Positions 61,453-64,000 of a DNA stretch of 64,000 nt are shown here, piece after piece. A program made the translations under genes and the position numbers. Below the pieces are notes generated by a model. The model was not told the origin of the DNA. It saw only the letters and a program-made list of their open reading frames with translations, and searched no databases. Numbering within the stretch: the first letter of the stretch is position 1; every line of letters starts with the position of its first letter. Source of the DNA: Bacteroidota bacterium (GTDB lineage Bacteria; Bacteroidota; Bacteroidia; Bacteroidales; Paludibacteraceae); NCBI GenBank assembly GCA_021779195.1, contig JAJYBB010000002.1:124001-188000 (forward strand), in the 5' to 3' direction.

Positions 61453-62328
61453 ATGATTCAATCGATGACCGGATATGGAAAAGCCACTTGTGAATATGGG
61501 AATAAGAAAATTGTTGTCGAAATTAAAACATTAAACAGCAAACAATTAGATATTTCTACAAGAATCTCAAATCTTTATCGCGAAAAAGAAATTGAACTGC
61601 GAAATGAAATTTCGCAACGATTGGAACGTGGAAAAATTGATGTAACTTTATATGTCGACAATTCGGGTAAAGAATCGGTAACTCAAATCAATCAGACGGT
61701 CGTTGAATCATATTTTCAACAAATTAAAGAATTATCTGAAAAAATGGGAGTGGAAGTTCCAGCAAATTGGTTTGAAGTGCTGCTTCGCTTGCCTGAAACC
61801 ATGAAAACTGAAACCGTAGAATTAGACGAAAATGAATGGATAGAAATAAAGAATGCTATTTATTTGGCTATTAATAAGGTTCTTAACTTCAGAATTCAGG
61901 AAGGAAAATCATTGGAAAATGTATTTATCGATAAAATTGAACACATTCGATCATTACTTGAGCAAATTTCTCCTTTCGAGGCTGAACGGGTTGAAAAAAT
62001 TAAAAGTCGATTAGAAGAAAATCTTCAGTTGTTGTCTGAAAAGATTGACTACGATCACAATAGGTTGGAACAAGAGTTGATTTTTTATATTGAGAAGCTC
62101 GATGTCAATGAGGAAAAAGTCAGATTGCTCAATCATTTAAACTATTTTATTGAAACCTTGAACCACGAAAAATCTCCAGGTAAAAAGTTAGGATTTATTA
62201 CACAGGAAATCGGGCGCGAAATTAATACTTTAGGGTCAAAATCAAATCACAGTGAAATGCAAAAAATCGTTGTGTTGATGAAAGACGATTTGGAACAAAT
62301 AAAGGAACAAGTGTTGAATGTTTTGTAA
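61453..62328 (+). CDS. yicC: YicC-family endoribonuclease-like protein
   Basis: 291 aa. N-terminal MIQSMTGYGKATCEYGNKKIVVEIKTLNSKQLDIS and C-terminal GKKLGFITQEIGREINTLGSKSNHSEMQKIVVLMKDDLEQIKEQ are family hallmarks. YicC proteins are reported to act on RNA. First gene of the yicC-gmk-nadD unit, conserved in this phylum as I recall it; gmk follows 66 bases downstream. Confidence 0.93.
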   Translation: MIQSMTGYGKATCEYGNKKIVVEIKTLNSKQLDISTRISNLYREKEIELRNEISQRLERGKIDVTLYVDNSGKESVTQINQTVVESYFQQIKELSEKMGVEVPANWFEVLLRLPETMKTETVELDENEWIEIKNAIYLAINKVLNFRIQEGKSLENVFIDKIEHIRSLLEQISPFEAERVEKIKSRLEENLQLLSEKIDYDHNRLEQELIFYIEKLDVNEEKVRLLNHLNYFIETLNHEKSPGKKLGFITQEIGREINTLGSKSNHSEMQKIVVLMKDDLEQIKEQVLNVL

Positions 62329-62394
62329 TTTATTGATTTACTGAGTGAATTACCGAAGGTAAAAAATGCGAATGTAACTTTCACAAATTAAGAA

Positions 62395-62964
62395 ATGGCA
62401 GGCAAATTAATAATATTTTCAGCTCCTTCGGGTGCAGGTAAAAGCACGTTGGTACATTATTTATTAACATGCGGATTAGAGTTGGCATTTTCTGTTTCGG
62501 CTACAAGCCGTGCACCGCGCAGTAATGAAAAAGAAGGGGTTGATTACTACTATCTTTCACCTGATGAATTTCGAAAAAGAATTGATAATAACGAATTTCT
62601 TGAATTTGAAGAGGTTTATCCCGGTTGTTATTACGGAACGCTTCGTACTGAAATTGACAGGATTACAGCTACTGGAAAAAACATTATTTTTGATGTAGAT
62701 GTGCAGGGTGGATTGAATATTAAAAATGAATTCGGTAAGCGGGCATTGGCACTTTTTATTGCTCCGCCAAGTATTGAGATTTTACAAAAAAGGTTGATCG
62801 ATAGAGCTACAGATACTCCGGAGATGATAAAACAACGTGTAGCAAAGGCAAATCTTGAAATGACTTATGCTCATCGATTCGATACGATAATTGTAAACGA
62901 AAACCTTGAGCTCGCAAAAGATGAAGTATTTAAAGTGATTCGCTATTTTTTGAATAACGAATAA
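62395..62964 (+). CDS. gmk: Guanylate kinase
   Basis: 189 aa. Walker A SAPSGAGKSTL, SATSRAPRSNEKEGVDYYYL (GMP-binding), FLEFEEVYPGCYYGT, and DVDVQGGLNIK. Converts GMP to GDP with ATP in the cytoplasm. Ten bases before nadD, same operon. Full length. Confidence 0.97.
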   Translation: MAGKLIIFSAPSGAGKSTLVHYLLTCGLELAFSVSATSRAPRSNEKEGVDYYYLSPDEFRKRIDNNEFLEFEEVYPGCYYGTLRTEIDRITATGKNIIFDVDVQGGLNIKNEFGKRALALFIAPPSIEILQKRLIDRATDTPEMIKQRVAKANLEMTYAHRFDTIIVNENLELAKDEVFKVIRYFLNNE

Positions 62965-62974
62965 GCTATCGACG

Positions 62975-63583
62975 ATGGTAACGGAAGTAAATATACTTAA
63001 AAACCAGAAACATATCGGAATTTTTTCGGGTTCATTTAACCCGATTCATCTCGGACATGTCAATATTGTAAAACATATTATTGATATACAGCTTGTTGAT
63101 GAAGTTTGGTTTGTAGTTTCACCTTGCAATCCTTTGAAAAGCCAAACCGAATTGATCGATGAATATTTAAGATTGGATATGGTAATGTTCGCCATTCAAA
63201 ATGTTCCGCATGTTAAAGCTTCCGATATCGAATTCACGATGCCCATTCCTTCCTATTCCATTGATACCTTACATGAATTTTCTCGTCAGTATCCTGATTT
63301 TCAGTTTTCGTTGATTATCGGAAGCGATAATGCCTTCGTATTTGAACAATGGAAAGATTATCAGGAAATTTTAAAAAATTATTCCATACTTGTATATCCT
63401 CGCAAAGGTTTTGAATTTGAATCAGTAAAGACTTTATATCCACAAATGCAACTTGTTGCTTCGCCTTTATTTGATATTTCTTCTACCCAAATCCGAGAAT
63501 ACATTGCACATAAAAAAGATGTTAGCTCATGGCTTCATCCTGCTGTTTTACAATATATCGATGAAAATGATCTTTATCAGTAG
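62975..63583 (+). CDS. nadD: Nicotinate-nucleotide adenylyltransferase
   Basis: 202 aa. Nucleotidyltransferase motif IFSGSFNPIHLGHVNI (GxFxPxHxGH) and C-terminal ISSTQIREYI. Makes deamido-NAD from nicotinate mononucleotide and ATP. The start at 62975 leaves a 13-residue tail before the conserved fold; a start closer to the fold is not offered by another Met. Convergent with the GNAT gene, 20-base gap. Confidence 0.95.
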   Translation: MVTEVNILKNQKHIGIFSGSFNPIHLGHVNIVKHIIDIQLVDEVWFVVSPCNPLKSQTELIDEYLRLDMVMFAIQNVPHVKASDIEFTMPIPSYSIDTLHEFSRQYPDFQFSLIIGSDNAFVFEQWKDYQEILKNYSILVYPRKGFEFESVKTLYPQMQLVASPLFDISSTQIREYIAHKKDVSSWLHPAVLQYIDENDLYQ

Positions 63584-63603
63584 ATGATTAAAGTATATCT
63601 GTT

Positions 63604-64000
63604 TTAAAGTATTCTTTTCCCGAGTATTTTCAACGATCTTTCCTGTCCATCGAGCACAGCGATATTCGGTAACGTTCCCCACTCTTCAAAACCAACATCC
63701 CTGAAAAGTTTCAAACTTGGTTCATTATGCGCAAAAATAAATCCGAGTAAGGTGTGAATTCCAAATTTTGAAGCATTGTCTAAACAATATTGCAGTATTT
63801 TCTTGCCTAACGCTTTGCCTCGATAATTTTCATCTAAATAGATACTTATTTCAACTGTTCCATCGTAAGCAGGTCTACCATAAAATGACTGAAAACTAAC
63901 CCAACCAATTATTTGATGATTAGGTATTTCAATAACCCATAATGGCCTTTTATTGGAACTGTGTTCGTTATACCATTCTTGGCGGCTTTTGAGTGTAACC
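63604..64000 (-). CDS. GNAT acetyltransferase, 5' end outside window
   Basis: Partial: 131 residues to the stop at 63604, open at the window edge. Resembles phosphinothricin-acetyltransferase-type GNATs: WVIEIPNHQIIGWVSFQSFYGRPAYDGTVEISIYLDENYRGKALGKKIL (in pieces; acetyl-CoA loop RGKALGK) and FIFAHNEPSLKLFRDVGFEEWG. Transfers an acetyl group to a small amine; the substrate is unknown. Confidence 0.85.
   Translation of the reverse strand, partial: VTLKSRQEWYNEHSSNKRPLWVIEIPNHQIIGWVSFQSFYGRPAYDGTVEISIYLDENYRGKALGKKILQYCLDNASKFGIHTLLGFIFAHNEPSLKLFRDVGFEEWGTLPNIAVLDGQERSLKILGKRIL

Overview
The window is a low-GC chromosome segment of a Bacteroidota bacterium, probably of the Bacteroidales. Marker features are a type IX secretion sorting domain, a SusC-style TonB receptor with a carboxypeptidase-like N-terminal domain, a hybrid two-component system, DUF5606 and DUF4465 proteins, CtlX, and many promoters of the TTTG-N19/20-TAnnTTTG type. 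No rRNA is present. RNA genes seen are the SRP RNA, tRNA-Thr(UGU) and RNase P RNA.

Layout. 1-4540: hairpin-rich repeat, secreted LamG/T9SS protein, membrane protein of unknown function. 4541-16149: orphan hybrid two-component regulator, pentapeptide protein, SGNH hydrolase, RDD protein, one-chain restriction-modification enzyme, GHL10 glycosidase-like protein. 16420-21448: methylglyoxal synthase, M3 peptidase, pullulanase lipoprotein. 21563-25474 (minus strand): Crp-type regulator, small His/Cys protein and TonB receptor. 25637-33690 (plus strand, divergent from the regulator): the standout region, DsrE-like, DsrE2-like, TusA, MvhD/FlpD-like, a 926-aa HdrA interrupted by a GltD-type NAD(P)H module, a second 733-aa HdrA (QmoB-like), and a QmoC-like HdrC-membrane fusion, closed by a terminator. 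A Crp-type palindrome lies inside a near-perfect promoter for the divergent regulator gene.

33864-37028: arginine/citrulline catabolism (two guanidino-group-modifying hydrolases plus ornithine aminotransferase). 37036-40980: site-2 protease, hisA, DUF5606, Nif3-like, zinc-ribbon protein. 41036-42355: a very AT-rich region with palindromes and an XRE regulator. 42603-44281: pyrK-pyrD. 44589-47764: a sulfide:quinone oxidoreductase and a 54-codon companion gene, flanked by a decayed transposase and a decayed AlkD gene. 47880-54577: housekeeping genes (amn, holA, tex, a THUMP-like methyltransferase). 54662-55799: cobalamin riboswitch with a large repeat insertion ahead of a DUF4465 lipoprotein. 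55981-57926: ffs, tRNA-Thr, BrkB-like protein, rnpB. 58177-64000: NDH-2, trpB2 with a candidate leader-peptide attenuator, yicC-gmk-nadD, and a partial GNAT gene.

Working together: the sulfur-trafficking proteins (TusA, DsrE types) could hand persulfide to the soluble HdrA-type flavoproteins. Electrons could then move between NAD(P)H, MvhD-type Fe-S protein and the quinone pool through the QmoC-like membrane subunit, with SQR as a second sulfide-quinone entry point. No DsrAB, AprAB, Sat or HdrB is in the window, so the reaction and its direction are not fixed by the sequence. All functional calls are from reading motifs and family resemblance; no database search was run.
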